Below, in pieces: positions 52,081 through 60,726 of a stretch of DNA of 64,000 bases; position 1 is the stretch's first letter; each line of letters opens with the position of its first letter. Origin of the DNA: Symbiodinium natans (Eukaryota > Sar > Dinophyceae > Suessiales > Symbiodiniaceae); NCBI GenBank assembly GCA_905221605.1, contig CAJNDS010000502.1, forward strand, positions 348,501 to 412,500, written 5' to 3'. The translations under genes and the position numbers were made by a program. The notes below the pieces were generated by a model that was given only the letters and a program-made list of their open reading frames with translations, did no database searches and was not told the origin of the DNA.

Positions 52081-52361
52081 TGTTAGTTCCTGGATTCCCA
52101 AAATGCACGAATCCCTCCATTTCCACAGCCACATGCACGAAGTCCTGTAATTTACCGTACTTGCCGTGTATGCCCTAAAACGTACAGGGCCACTGCCACA
52201 CGGTCAGATATCAACGTGTAACCCCCTATCCGTCCTTATAAGTAGGGATTTTATAGGGTTAATGTCATCCCCATTACGGACTGTTAGTAAAAGGGGAAAA
52301 CTCTTCAGACCTACACCCTAAAAAAACCCCCCGTAAACCCCAAAGTTACTAAACTCTAAAC

Positions 52362-52488
52362 TAAACCCTAAACCCTAAACCCTAAACCCTAAACCCTAAA
52401 CCCTAAACCCTAAACCCTAAACCCTAAACCCTAAACCCTAAACCCTAAACCCTAAACCCTAAACCCTAAACCCTAAACCTAAACCCCA
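52362..52488 (+). repeat. (CCCTAAA)n array
   Basis: About 18 units upstream of the exon at 52500. Confidence 0.97.
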
Positions 52489-52499
52489 CAGCTAACCAG

Positions 52500-52603
52500 G
52501 CTCCAGACTTTCCGCCCAAGATGCCCCAACCTCACAGACTCAGGCGGAAACTTTCAAGCTCTCCGTGCGGGTAATCGCCGCGCCCGCGGGCCCAATCGTT
52601 TAA
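52500..52603 (+). CDS. Candidate exon
   Basis: After TAACCAG|G one frame reads SRLSAQDAPTSQTQAE then TFKLSVRVIAAPAGPI, V and TAA. A donor at GTGCGG|GTAATC (52570) is the alternative end. TTTAGGG follows. Confidence 0.5.
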
Positions 52604-52869
52604 GGTTTAGGGTTTAGGGTTTAGGATTTAGGGCCCTGGGTTTAGGGTTTGAGGTTTGAAGGCTTTGGGCTCAGGATTGAGGGTTAGGGGTCTGGGATGT
52701 TAGAGCTTAGGGTTTAGGTTTTGGGTCTTCATGATTGAGGGTTTAAGGGCTCAGGCTTCTGGGGTGTCGGGCCTATAGAAACCATGGCTGGCGGCCTCGT
52801 GGCCTTCACATGACGATGACAATGGGGTCCTTGTTTCAGGGGTCAACCTGAAGCCCAGGGATTTAGGGG

Positions 52870-52985
52870 TGTAGGGTGTAGGGTTAGGGTTTAGGGTTTA
52901 GGGTTTAGGGTTTAGGGTTTAGGGTTTAGGGTTTAGGGTTTAGGGTTTAGGATTCAGGGTTTAGGGTTTAGGGTTTAGGGTTTAG
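52870..52985 (+). repeat. TTTAGGG array
   Basis: About 16 units with one TTCAGGG variant. Confidence 0.95.
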
Positions 52986-53084
52986 AATCCTTAACCTTGA
53001 GCCTTCACTACCAAGAAAGACGCGGGCAGGGCACAGGGTTTGTTCTGAACCCCACACCCTAAGCCCCAAACCCAAAACCCGAAA

Positions 53085-53260
53085 ATCCCCAAACCCTAAA
53101 CCCTAAACCCTAAAACCCGAAAGCCCTAAAACCCTAAAGCCCCAAACACACCCTGAACTTCGAACCTTAAGCCCAAAGCCCCAAGCCCTAAACCCTAAAC
53201 CCTAAACCCTAAACCCCAAACCCTAAACCCTAAACCCTAAACCCTAAACCCTAAACCCCT
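53085..53260 (+). repeat. CCCTAAA-rich array
   Basis: Two blocks of perfect units separated by degenerate sequence, ending at the exon at 53265. Confidence 0.9.
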
Positions 53261-53264
53261 CAAG

Positions 53265-53346
53265 GTCGATTCCGGGACTGTCGGACAGCGGCTACGTGAC
53301 GCGCGAGCGGCCGCGCGTGGCAGCGGTCCTGGGCAGCGTGCGGAAG
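53265..53346 (+). CDS. Exon with GC donor between inverted arrays
   Basis: After CTCAAG|G the frame reads SIPGLSDSGYVTRERP then RVAAVLGSVRK and ends CGGAAG|GCACAC. Very GC-rich, strongly coding-like. Confidence 0.6.
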
Positions 53347-53876
53347 GCACACAGGGGGGCTTTGGGGCTTTGGGGCTTTAGGGTTTAGGGTTTAGGGTTT
53401 TATGGCTTGGGGTTTAGGGTTCAGAGTTTAGGGTTTGGAGGTTTAGGGTTTAGAGTGTAGGGTTTGGGTTTAGGGTTTGGGGGTTTAGGGTTTGGGTTCT
53501 TGGGTTTGGGGTTTAGGGTTTTGGCTTTAGGCTTTGGGTTTGGGTGTTGGGTCTATGTACGGTGTAGGGATTCCTCGAAGAGTGTGAAACCATGAAGCCC
53601 AAACCGTCGAAGTTTTTGGTACCGTAGCTTATAGGCGCGAAATGTCTACCAACATCATCCATGAATACGCCACGCACATGTACATGTATATATGTATATA
53701 TGTCTGTTGCAACCTACCGACAATACCCATTCCAACAGAAGAGGCTAAGCCTGAAATCCTACACCCGGAATGGCCGAGAGAATGCCACCCTTAACCCTAA
53801 GCCCTAAGCCCTCAGCCTCAAGCCCTAAACCCTAAACCCTAAGCCCTGAACGCTAAACCCTTCTCTGGGCTCCCAG

Positions 53877-53933
53877 GAGACGGAGTTCGGAGATGTAGCG
53901 GAGAATGACGAAGACTTTGGAGGCTTCGCATAG
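53877..53933 (+). CDS. Terminal exon with acidic C terminus
   Basis: The pyrimidine tract TTCTCTGGGCTCCCAG|G precedes ETEFGDVAENDEDFGG then FA and TAG. One of the best supported exons: good acceptor, clean stop, CCCTAAA upstream and TTTGGGG downstream. Confidence 0.65.
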   Translation, partial: ETEFGDVAENDEDFGGFA

Positions 53934-54471
53934 AAGTTTGGGGTTTGGGGTTGTGGGTTTAGAGATTAGTTTTTGGGGCCTCGGATGAAAAATGCTGTAG
54001 GTTTGGACTGCTGGTGGGCTCTTGGGCTCTGGGGCTATGGTGCTTTAGGGCATGCGGGGCTTTCAGGGCTTCAGGGCTTTAGGAGACTACTCCTTGGCGG
54101 GGGGTAGCGTTCATTGCAGGTTTGAAGGCTTTCGAGGCGAGCAGCCGCGTCTAGCGTAGCCCGCAATACCCCAAAAACATGCAATCCTAAAGTGGCAAAA
54201 GAAGTCTGAAAGCCGTCAGACATCGCCAAAACGACCCTAAAAGCCCTCAGAAAGCTCGTAAAGTATTGAGCCCAACCCCGCACCCTTGAAGCTTTGCGAG
54301 AACTTCGGCTGCCCTTAGGACTAGCGAAGCAGACGATGGCATGAGGGTTTCCCCAAACCTCTCCCTTTTCTGGGGGAAATCCTACATCCCCAAACCCTAC
54401 ACGCTGCGTCCCCAAACCCTAAACCCCAAACCCTAAACCCCAAACCCTAAACGCTAAACCCTAAACCTCAG

Positions 54472-54530
54472 TTGATGATGACATCCCCTCCTGCGACTGG
54501 AAGTTCAACGAAACGCCTGGGCCTCCGGGA
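54472..54530 (+). CDS. Candidate exon
   Basis: After AACCTCAG the frame reads DDDIPSCDWKFNETPG then PP. A GC donor is possible at GGGA|GCTTTA. CCCTAAA is upstream and TTTAGGG downstream. Confidence 0.5.
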
Positions 54531-55123
54531 GCTTTAGGAGCTTTAGGGTTTAGGGTTTCGGGGTGCTCTGGGGGTTTAGGGGTTTAGGGGTTTAGGTTTT
54601 TGTTTAAAATCCTATGGTCGGGTCCCCGTATTGCCTCCCCCCTCCCTCCGCACATTGTCTATGTGTTTTTCGACTCTTCGACGGGCGGGGGTTTAGAGTC
54701 CTTTTGACTTACCAGGTTACTAGGGTTTGGGGTTTGAGGTTTGGGGTTTGACGTTTGGGGTTTAGGGTTTAGGGTTTGGGGCCGTTTGGGGTTTGGGGTT
54801 TGGGGTTTCGGGTGTGGGGTTTAGGGTTTAGGGTGTTCACTGAGACGGTCCTCGTTCAATTTGCATCCTGAACCACCCTCGCTCTCGCAGCGCCCTACAG
54901 CCTACTTCCAGCTGTTCAGAGAGTCTGTCTGTGTTTTTTTTTCCACTCTCCCTCTCTCTCTCTCTCCCCTGTCTCTCTCGCTTTCTACACCCCTTAAACT
55001 TAAACCTTAAGCCCTAAACCCGAAATCCCTAAACTCTAAACTCTAAACCCTAAACCCTAAACCCTAAACCCGAAATGCCTCTCCCTCGGCCTGGCCTGCC
55101 GCTCTGTTTCCCCCTGCACCCAG

Positions 55124-55187
55124 TCTGACTTTCGCCGCGTCGGTGAATGACATCATGGCTGGGCAGACGGCCCCTGGCCCGCACTGG
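55124..55187 (+). CDS. Exon with strong acceptor and telomeric donor
   Basis: CTGTTTCCCCCTGCACCCAG precedes LTFAASVNDIMAGQTA then PGPHW, ending CACTGG|GTTTAG, where the donor is part of a TTTAGG word. Confidence 0.6.
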
Positions 55188-55230
55188 GTTTAGGTTTTAG
55201 GTTTTAGGGTTTAGGGTACTGGCACTTTAG

Positions 55231-55261
55231 TATGGGTACCCGGGCTACCAAGCCTTCGCAG
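55231..55261 (+). CDS. Candidate micro-exon
   Basis: 31 bases between CACTTTAG and the consensus donor CGCAG|GTGAGA. It is the last plus-strand exon candidate seen. Confidence 0.4.
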
Positions 55262-55601
55262 GTGAGAAAGGCGGGTGCTGAGTGGAGGGTCTGGGGTTTC
55301 GGGTTTTAGGATCCCACGTTGCATCACCTTGTCCGGGCCAATGTCGTGGACCTATCTGCACCCCGAAAACCAAAAGCCCAACCCTCAACCCGAAGCCCTG
55401 AGCCTAACCCCCCCCCCCAAAAAAAAAAAAAAAAAACAAAAGAAAGGACACAACGCACCAAGCCCAACTACCCAGCTCGCACCTCCAAACCCTACACCTT
55501 GAACCCCGAACCCCCGAACCCCGAACCCTAAATCTAACGGGCTGTCGCCCACAGCCGGGCACGCCCACCAGCAGCAGGACAACGGCAGCAAGCACAGCAG
55601 C

Positions 55602-55647
<46 letters not shown>

Positions 55648-55990
55648 TTTCATTTCATTTCGGACGCATGTGCGGGTTATGTCCCACACCTTGGCGGGCA
55701 TCGAGGGTGAAAATTGAGTGACCTAGTCGTTCGGGACCTGATCGACCGATTTCTTATCTTCTTCAAGTCACGTGAGTTGCACTTCTGTACACGTCTCTGC
55801 GAGATTGGTCTTCAACCTCAGCAGGCAGGCTGGCAGGCGGGCACAGTCGAAGAGCTTCGGCCATGCAGGCTGGCACTTATGTGTAAAGAGGCATTGAGGC
55901 TTTTCTTCTGCAGTGCGAGCGATTGTCTGAATACTGGAGCAAGTCCTTTGTTAGGACTGTTCAGGCACTTAGGAAGAATGGTTCAGCTTG
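55262..55990. other. Boundary between the two gene regions
   Basis: Holds a C/A homopolymer run (55409-55437), the last telomeric-like words and an (AAC)n tract (55597-55646). From about 55,714 a plus-strand opening of 134 codons runs into the 3' end of the minus-strand gene; it starts with TTG and is doubtful. No clear gene. Confidence 0.5.
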
Positions 55991-56009
55991 CTGGAGGCGA
56001 CCTCACTCG
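55991..56009 (-). repeat. Junction motif copy 1
   Basis: CGAGTGAGGTCGCCTCCAG. Its TGA is the stop codon of paralogue 1. This is the last copy downstream in the gene direction; the frame after it stops within about 13 codons. Confidence 0.75.
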
Positions 56010-57300
56010 CATACTGGAACCAGGCTCATGGTGCGGTATGGGGAAGCCAGAATTGCTGCTTCGCGAGCCCGAATTAGGGACTGGACTTGTTTGCGATGAA
56101 AGGAAGCGAGCATCTTAAAGACTATTGCATACGGCTTGTACTCCTCATAGACATCGTCGTACAATGGGTTGATGATTTGATAGAAGCGAAGAGCCATGCT
56201 ATTCTGGAAGTCTTGAGGATGATCCTCCGGATTGGGAGGTCTAGCGCTGGCTTGGAATGCAGAATTAATCTGCTTGAGCAAGGCTTCCTCGAAGAGCTCC
56301 AGGAGTTCGCCTCTGGAGATCACTGCTTCCTTTTGATCATGGATCGGATCCAGGCAATTTCCTCTGCTTTCATTTCTCTAAGCAGCCACTTCCGATATGT
56401 GACCAGGTCCTCTCGAATTTGGTCCTGGTAGTTCGGAAGATAGGGCAGCAGGGCCAGAAGATGTTGATCATAAGACAGAGCATTGAGATGTTGGTCTTGG
56501 TGTTGAAAGCGCCAGCCGTTCTTCACCGAAGATGCCCCCTCTGAGGTGGAGGAAGACAGTTTGAGTAACTGCTGCACCCTGTATACTGTGGAGGCTCTTT
56601 TGAGTGCCTGCAAGTCGAAGTAGTGAAGGTCCAGTTGGTTGTCATCTTGTAGATGGAGGTTGGAGGGGAAGTAGTCCAAGCCTTGTCCCGGGACATGTGA
56701 TGGCTGTGATTGCTCAATGCCCGATAGGAGACGTGGTGTTGACGATCGCATCAAGAGGTGGAGATGTGCGAGGGTGTTGGCTATCATAAAGTTCACCTCC
56801 CCTTGGCCAAAGTGGCGCGTCAAGTACGTCCAGATTCGCTGGACAGTTGGCTCTGCATCTTCAAGCTGGAATGAGTTATGCCCAGGACCATCATTAGTAT
56901 AGTCCCGAATCGCCTGAGAGATGAAGAGGAGCTGGCGCCTTCGATGGTATGTCAAAATGTCTGCACGGGGCTCAGTCAGCATCATCTCGTCATGCTTTCT
57001 TTTTTCTGCCAGCTGCCGAGGTGCAGTTGTTGGAAGATATAGCCGTAGTTCTCCCATATGCCAGTGAGTCTTCTCCGTTAGCAGTTTCATGAAGCTGCAG
57101 GTACGCGAAGCTATCCGTACCTGGCGGTCGGAGTGTTGAATTGCCTCCTCGGAAGAGACACGCGATGAGGCTAGGTCCAGATTGCTTGCCGTGGTAGTGC
57201 CTGATGGAGAGGTAGAGTATACCGGCAGCGGCATAAAGAGAGATTCGAGAAGTACCTCCATTGCTTGTTCGCGGCTAAGGACCGGGTGAAGGGCTGCCAT
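56003..57300 (-). CDS. Paralogue 1 of an unrecognised ~410-residue family, with a one-base frame break
   Basis: ATG at 57300 opens MAALHPVLSREQAMEV; the frame stops after IRSMIKRKQ at 56320. A second frame, one base back, continues at once (SRGELLELFEEALLKQ) to a TGA at 56003 inside junction motif copy 1. Alignment with paralogue 2 shows this is the missing C-terminal quarter: RGELLELFEEALLKQ matches PRDTLHRYFADSLWQQ, and INPLYDDVYEEYKPYA matches VSPLHDQVFEDYKNFA. So the gene is full length apart from one base. Shared blocks are KRKH, IRDYTNDG, YFPSNLHLQDD and LKRAS. The break falls next to an AAAA run, so a sequencing indel is the simplest cause; a real -1 frameshift or early decay is possible. 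Predicted mostly helical, no signal peptide or membrane segment. Function unknown. Confidence 0.75.
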
Positions 57301-57324
57301 TATGTTGACAGTGTTTAAGTTCGC

Positions 57325-57343
57325 CAGGAGGTGACCTCACTCG
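57325..57343 (-). repeat. Junction motif copy 2
   Basis: CGAGTGAGGTCACCTCCTG, 24 bases upstream of the ATG of paralogue 1. The frame after its TGA (GHLLANLNTVNI) runs in phase into that ATG. Confidence 0.85.
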
Positions 57344-57455
57344 TGCGAAACTTGAGAGAAAGATCTGCGAGGAGAGCTGTGCTGAGTGAAGCCAAGTGCA
57401 GCTTTACCTAAGCTCCAAGAGTTTTTCTGCTCTTTGGAAGGACTTTCTCTGAGAA

Positions 57456-57474
57456 CAGGAGGAGACCTCTCTCG
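57456..57474 (-). repeat. Junction motif copy 3 (AGA variant)
   Basis: CGAGAGAGGTCTCCTCCTG, about 30 bases after the stop of paralogue 2. AGA replaces TGA. The frame after it runs 17 codons (GLLLFSEKVLPKSRKT) to TAG; no gene is seen between copies 3 and 2. Confidence 0.8.
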
Positions 57475-57503
57475 TTGGGATGCTATGGTGCACTAACGAT
57501 TGA

Positions 57504-58742
57504 CTAGTCCCGAATTTTATCTGTAAGAATCTGCTTCAGATGTCGATGGTGTCTAACTAGGAGCAAAGTCAGCGCCACTGCAAAGTTCTTGTAGTCCTCA
57601 AAGACCTGATCATGGAGCGGGGACACAATAGTGATGACTCCTTGTGCCTGCTCGAGATCTCCGTGGTCACCGCCGTATCTTTGACGTACTTGTTGCCAGA
57701 GACTGTCAGCGAAGTAGCGGTGGAGAGTGTCTCTAGGAAAGAGTTGGCCCACGACCAGGTTTCGCACCCACAAGAAGTCTTCCTCTGTTAATGGGGTAGA
57801 CAGCCAGAGGCGATACATTGTCAGGATTTCTCGGAGTGTCTCCTGATAGTGCGGTATCATGGGGGCCAATTTGGTATGATACTCCTCATAGTCAAGCTTG
57901 GATAGATCTCGGTCTTGTTCGAGGAAATCCCAGCTGTCTCGAATCTGTTCGCTGGCCGAAGTTGGTGTGGAGGCAGTGATGGTCCGCAGTTGTTGCAGCA
58001 GGCGCAACTGGAGCGAGGCTCTTTTGAGCGTTCTGAAGTCATATGCTTCGAGGTCAAGCTGATGAGTGTCTTGCAGCCTGAGGCCCAGGGGGAAGTACTT
58101 CTTGCCTTGCCAGGTATCCTCCGTCGTTTGCGGGTGCTCCTGTAGAAGGTTTCGCTGATGCGCCGGGGTGAACTCCGATCGCAGTAGTACTTTGGCCTGC
58201 TCCAAAGTTCGGAGCAGAACTGTTCTGAGCTCCGTCTGCGAGAATCTCCTGACAAGGTACTGCCAAGTTAGATTGCATGCTTCGTTGGCATCGAACGTTC
58301 TAAAAGACGGTGAGCCTTCTCCATCATTTGTGTAGTTTCGGATCATGATGGAGAGGTAGGTTATTTGCTGGCGCTGGAGATAACCCATGTGTGGGGGGAG
58401 TGGAACTGGTGGCAGATCCTCATCAATGTGCTTGCGCTTGCCTGCTAGTGTACGCGGCCAGTCTTCAAAGGGCAAATCAACGTGTCTGCCCTCGCGCCAG
58501 GCTAGGTGCCTGTCCAGCTGACATAAAAAGCTGCATAGCCTTGATGCCACTCTCTCGCTTCTTGCCTCCATGGGTGCGAGTTCATTTGTGGTGAAGGTAA
58601 GCCTCCTTGGGGCAAGGTGGGTCTCTGCTGAAGTAGATGTGGTTATTTGTTCTTGTGCTCCGCCCGGTAAGTGAACGGTGGTTGGCACGTGAAGCGACTC
58701 CATGAGAATTTCGAGCAGAACCTCACGCGATAGTAGCGGCAT
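57504..58742 (-). CDS. Paralogue 2 of an unrecognised ~410-residue family
   Basis: Intact 412-codon ORF from ATG 58742 (MPLLSREVLLEILMES) to TAG at 57504. Similar along its whole length to paralogue 1 and more distantly to paralogue 3. Conserved points: N-terminal LSRE..L.E.L.ESL, GKRKH near residues 101-105, IRNYTND near 134-140, QLDLEAYDFRTLKRAS near 228-243, and SPLHDQVFEDYKNF near 374-387. Mostly helical and charged, no signal peptide, membrane segment or recognised catalytic motif. The short KRKH patch could act in nuclear import, but that is a guess. It lies between motif copies 4 and 3, in phase with the frame that follows copy 4. This copy is the best reference for the family. Confidence 0.85.
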   Translation of the reverse strand: MPLLSREVLLEILMESLHVPTTVHLPGGAQEQITTSTSAETHLAPRRLTFTTNELAPMEARSERVASRLCSFLCQLDRHLAWREGRHVDLPFEDWPRTLAGKRKHIDEDLPPVPLPPHMGYLQRQQITYLSIMIRNYTNDGEGSPSFRTFDANEACNLTWQYLVRRFSQTELRTVLLRTLEQAKVLLRSEFTPAHQRNLLQEHPQTTEDTWQGKKYFPLGLRLQDTHQLDLEAYDFRTLKRASLQLRLLQQLRTITASTPTSASEQIRDSWDFLEQDRDLSKLDYEEYHTKLAPMIPHYQETLREILTMYRLWLSTPLTEEDFLWVRNLVVGQLFPRDTLHRYFADSLWQQVRQRYGGDHGDLEQAQGVITIVSPLHDQVFEDYKNFAVALTLLLVRHHRHLKQILTDKIRD

Positions 58743-58757
58743 GGCTGTTTGATTGAC

Positions 58758-58776
58758 CGGGAGGGAACCTCACGTG
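58758..58776 (-). repeat. Junction motif copy 4
   Basis: CACGTGAGGTTCCCTCCCG, about 15 bases upstream of the ATG of paralogue 2. The frame after the TGA reads GSLPVNQTA and then that ATG. Confidence 0.75.
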
Positions 58777-59067
58777 GTCAATTGGCTTTAGAGTTGAGCC
58801 AAGCTGTGGGGAAACCTTTCAAGGCAACAGATTATTGCCTTTAGTGCTGGAGGGCATCAGAGCGGCTGAACTGAGGCGTTGGCACTGCATGATGTGTGGA
58901 CTTTGTCTGCATGAGGACCTGAGCCATGATTCAGAGAGGGCTGAACTGGTTTAGACTGGTGTGTAATAATAGGACGCAAACAGGTGGGGATCGTAGGCTG
59001 ACCTTTGTCGCTCTGCAGTGAGTGTCGTCGGTCCTCCTGCTAGGAAGAGGTAAGTCTATTGAATGAC
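58777..59067 (-). other. Spacer between motif copies 5 and 4
   Basis: About 290 bases. The longest ATG-started frame is 28 codons (58927-58841, MAQVLMQTKSTHHAVP). Its size matches two other short motif-bounded units, so it may be a decayed or noncoding unit. Confidence 0.4.
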
Positions 59068-59086
59068 CAGGAGGGAACCTCACTCG
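59068..59086 (-). repeat. Junction motif copy 5
   Basis: CGAGTGAGGTTCCCTCCTG. Its TGA is the stop codon of paralogue 3. The frame beyond it ends after seven codons. Confidence 0.85.
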
Positions 59087-60324
59087 ATCGATGGAATTGG
59101 CGCTGTAGCCGAGAGGCCCGCTGCCGTAAGTATAGCATGTCTGAACACCATCCGCCTCTCAGGCGTGAGCATTGTAAAGGCCAGAATCCAGGGAAAGGGC
59201 TGTTCCAGTACTTCGTTCTCCAAAGGAGAGAGAACGGCATATAGTCTTTCCTGAGCCCTGGGATCTTCTGGGAGGTGGACCGCAATTTGCCCTTTGAGTT
59301 GAAGGGCAAGGTGGAGTTTGGCAAAGCTGTCCGGTACTGTAGTGTTATGCCATAATGCTTCTAGTGTGGCCCGCTCCGTGTCGGCGATATGTCGCGACAG
59401 CCAGGTTCGGCCCAGAGCAAGGTCTGCCCTCATCATCTGGTAGGTTTTATTGGGCAAGAGGTCGTAGAGTGCCGTCAAGTGCTCGGCATAGGAGAGAAGT
59501 GCCAAGGCTTGGTCCTGACGCATGACGTCCCAAGGTTCACTGAGACAAATTTCATCTGGCATTCGCTCTCCTTTTGTTTTGGCAACCATGAGATCTACCA
59601 TGACTATGGTCCGGTAAATTGTGGATGCTCTCTTCAGCATTTGAATTTCTGCATCAAGGATGCCCAGAGCATGTTCGTCTCGTAGTCGAGCGTATGGATT
59701 GGTGTTGTCCTCGCGCGGCCACGGCGAGATTTCCGAAGGGAAGAGACAAAGGTGTATGCCGTTCAGGACTCTGGTTGCTGTGCTGGGAAAAATCCAACGC
59801 AGGTGCTGAGCCGCGCCGTTGACAATGTCCCTTGCCGTTTGGCGACCCATTCCCAAGTTGTGCAGGGTCTGGGATATGATCAGGGCCGCCAGTTTGAAGT
59901 CGTCAGGCTCCATGACATCCTCTTCAGTGTAGATGTGCACTGTTTCCAGTATCATCTGCAAGGTGAGGGAGGTACGTTCTGACTCATAGTGCGTCGAGTG
60001 TGGTGGGGTTTCTGTGAGTGACGCCAGGAATTCAATCTCGGCCTCAGCTAGCAGCTGAAGATTCGGCTGTGCCGATTGGGAAAGAAGTCGAATCCAGTTG
60101 TAGCTGCGCGCCGCCAGTCTGAGAGTGGGTGCCAGCGCACAATTCTCTCGACGAGCCAGAGCTCTAGCTTCCTCAGAGATGTAGAGGTTCGCATCCCGAT
60201 CCCGGGTACTCCTTCCTGTGTGTAACATTGCCTTGCAGAAGAGGTTCAGTGCGACAAGCTGGGACTTCATCGGCATAGTCGACGAGTCTGGCTGTAGGGG
60301 AAGCGTAGGGCATGTATGCATCAT
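59080..60324 (-). CDS. Paralogue 3 of an unrecognised ~410-residue family (diverged)
   Basis: 414-codon ORF from ATG 60324 (MMHTCPTLPLQPDSST; a second ATG follows directly) to the TGA at 59080 inside motif copy 5. Matches paralogues 1 and 2 mainly in ILDAEIQMLKRASTIY, in WDVMRQDQALALLSYA with EHLTALYDLLPN after it, in RTWLSRHIADTERATL, and in the C-terminal SPLENEVLEQPFPWIL. The YTND site has become IYTEED. Helical, charged, no known domain. Three copies of similar size in tandem, with divergence that differs between pairs, suggest repeated duplication within the array over a long time. Function unknown. Confidence 0.8.
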   Translation of the reverse strand: MMHTCPTLPLQPDSSTMPMKSQLVALNLFCKAMLHTGRSTRDRDANLYISEEARALARRENCALAPTLRLAARSYNWIRLLSQSAQPNLQLLAEAEIEFLASLTETPPHSTHYESERTSLTLQMILETVHIYTEEDVMEPDDFKLAALIISQTLHNLGMGRQTARDIVNGAAQHLRWIFPSTATRVLNGIHLCLFPSEISPWPREDNTNPYARLRDEHALGILDAEIQMLKRASTIYRTIVMVDLMVAKTKGERMPDEICLSEPWDVMRQDQALALLSYAEHLTALYDLLPNKTYQMMRADLALGRTWLSRHIADTERATLEALWHNTTVPDSFAKLHLALQLKGQIAVHLPEDPRAQERLYAVLSPLENEVLEQPFPWILAFTMLTPERRMVFRHAILTAAGLSATAPIPSIE

Positions 60325-60354
60325 TGTGCTGGCTTTTAGGGTTGGGCTGGGCAG

Positions 60355-60373
60355 CAGGAGGAGACCTCTCTAT
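60355..60373 (-). repeat. Junction motif copy 6 (AGA variant)
   Basis: ATAGAGAGGTCTCCTCCTG, about 30 bases upstream of paralogue 3. The frame after it (GLLLLPSPTLKAST) is open into the ATG. Confidence 0.8.
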
Positions 60374-60535
60374 TCTGCCTTTGAGCCTGAAGGCCAGAGG
60401 GAAAATGATGGAGGTTTAGTGGCTGAAACCTGTTCGTTGGCAGCAGCTAGGTGCTACAGGGGCTTGTGCTGCAGATGCAATTCTGAGAGAGTAAGGAGCA
60501 GGCGTTGTAATCAGCCGCCCATCCCACCTTGGTTA

Positions 60536-60687
60536 CTACTGAGCATGAGGTAATGTTATGTGCATTTTAAGGCGTGGTCGGAGAATCGTTATTGGAAAGC
60601 GCAGTTGAATTTTGTCACCGAGGCAGTGCGTAGGTGGGCAGGTGAAATCCGTGGTGTTCGCGATCCCCGGTAGGAGGAGACCTCTCT
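60536..60687 (-). CDS. Small ORF opening from motif copy 7
   Basis: The frame ERGLLLPGIANTTDFT continues CPPTHCLGDKIQLRFP, ITILRPRLKMHITLPH, AQ and TAG. It begins within the motif and has no early ATG. Coding status uncertain; it is listed because it follows the same phase rule as its neighbours. Confidence 0.35.
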
Positions 60688-60689
60688 CT
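60671..60689 (-). repeat. Junction motif copy 7 (AGA variant)
   Basis: AGAGAGAGGTCTCCTCCTA, about 40 bases after the TGA of the Pro/Ser-rich gene. Confidence 0.8.
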
Positions 60690-60726
60690 CCAGGAGTCGC
60701 CAAAAATGTAAGCTCTGTGCAATGTC

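Larger units (their letters stand above)
1..55260 (+). other. Exon-rich plus-strand region with telomere-repeat introns
   Basis: Short GC-rich coding-like segments alternate with long stretches dominated by TTTAGGG, CCCTAAA and near variants (TTCAGGG, TTTCGGG, TTTGGGG). Candidate exons are nearly all on the plus strand, have AG|G acceptors and GT or GC donors, and are listed separately. Unlisted stretches of more than 300 bases in this span are such intron or spacer sequence unless another entry says otherwise. Long translations rich in LNPKP or GFRV from these stretches are repeat artefacts. Gene boundaries are not resolved. Confidence 0.7.

Noticed and set aside
300-55600. Many ORFs rich in LNPKP, FRVLGFG or similar
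   Set aside because: They are translations of CCCTAAA/CCCAAA or TTTAGGG/TTTGGGG repeats with no independent coding signal.
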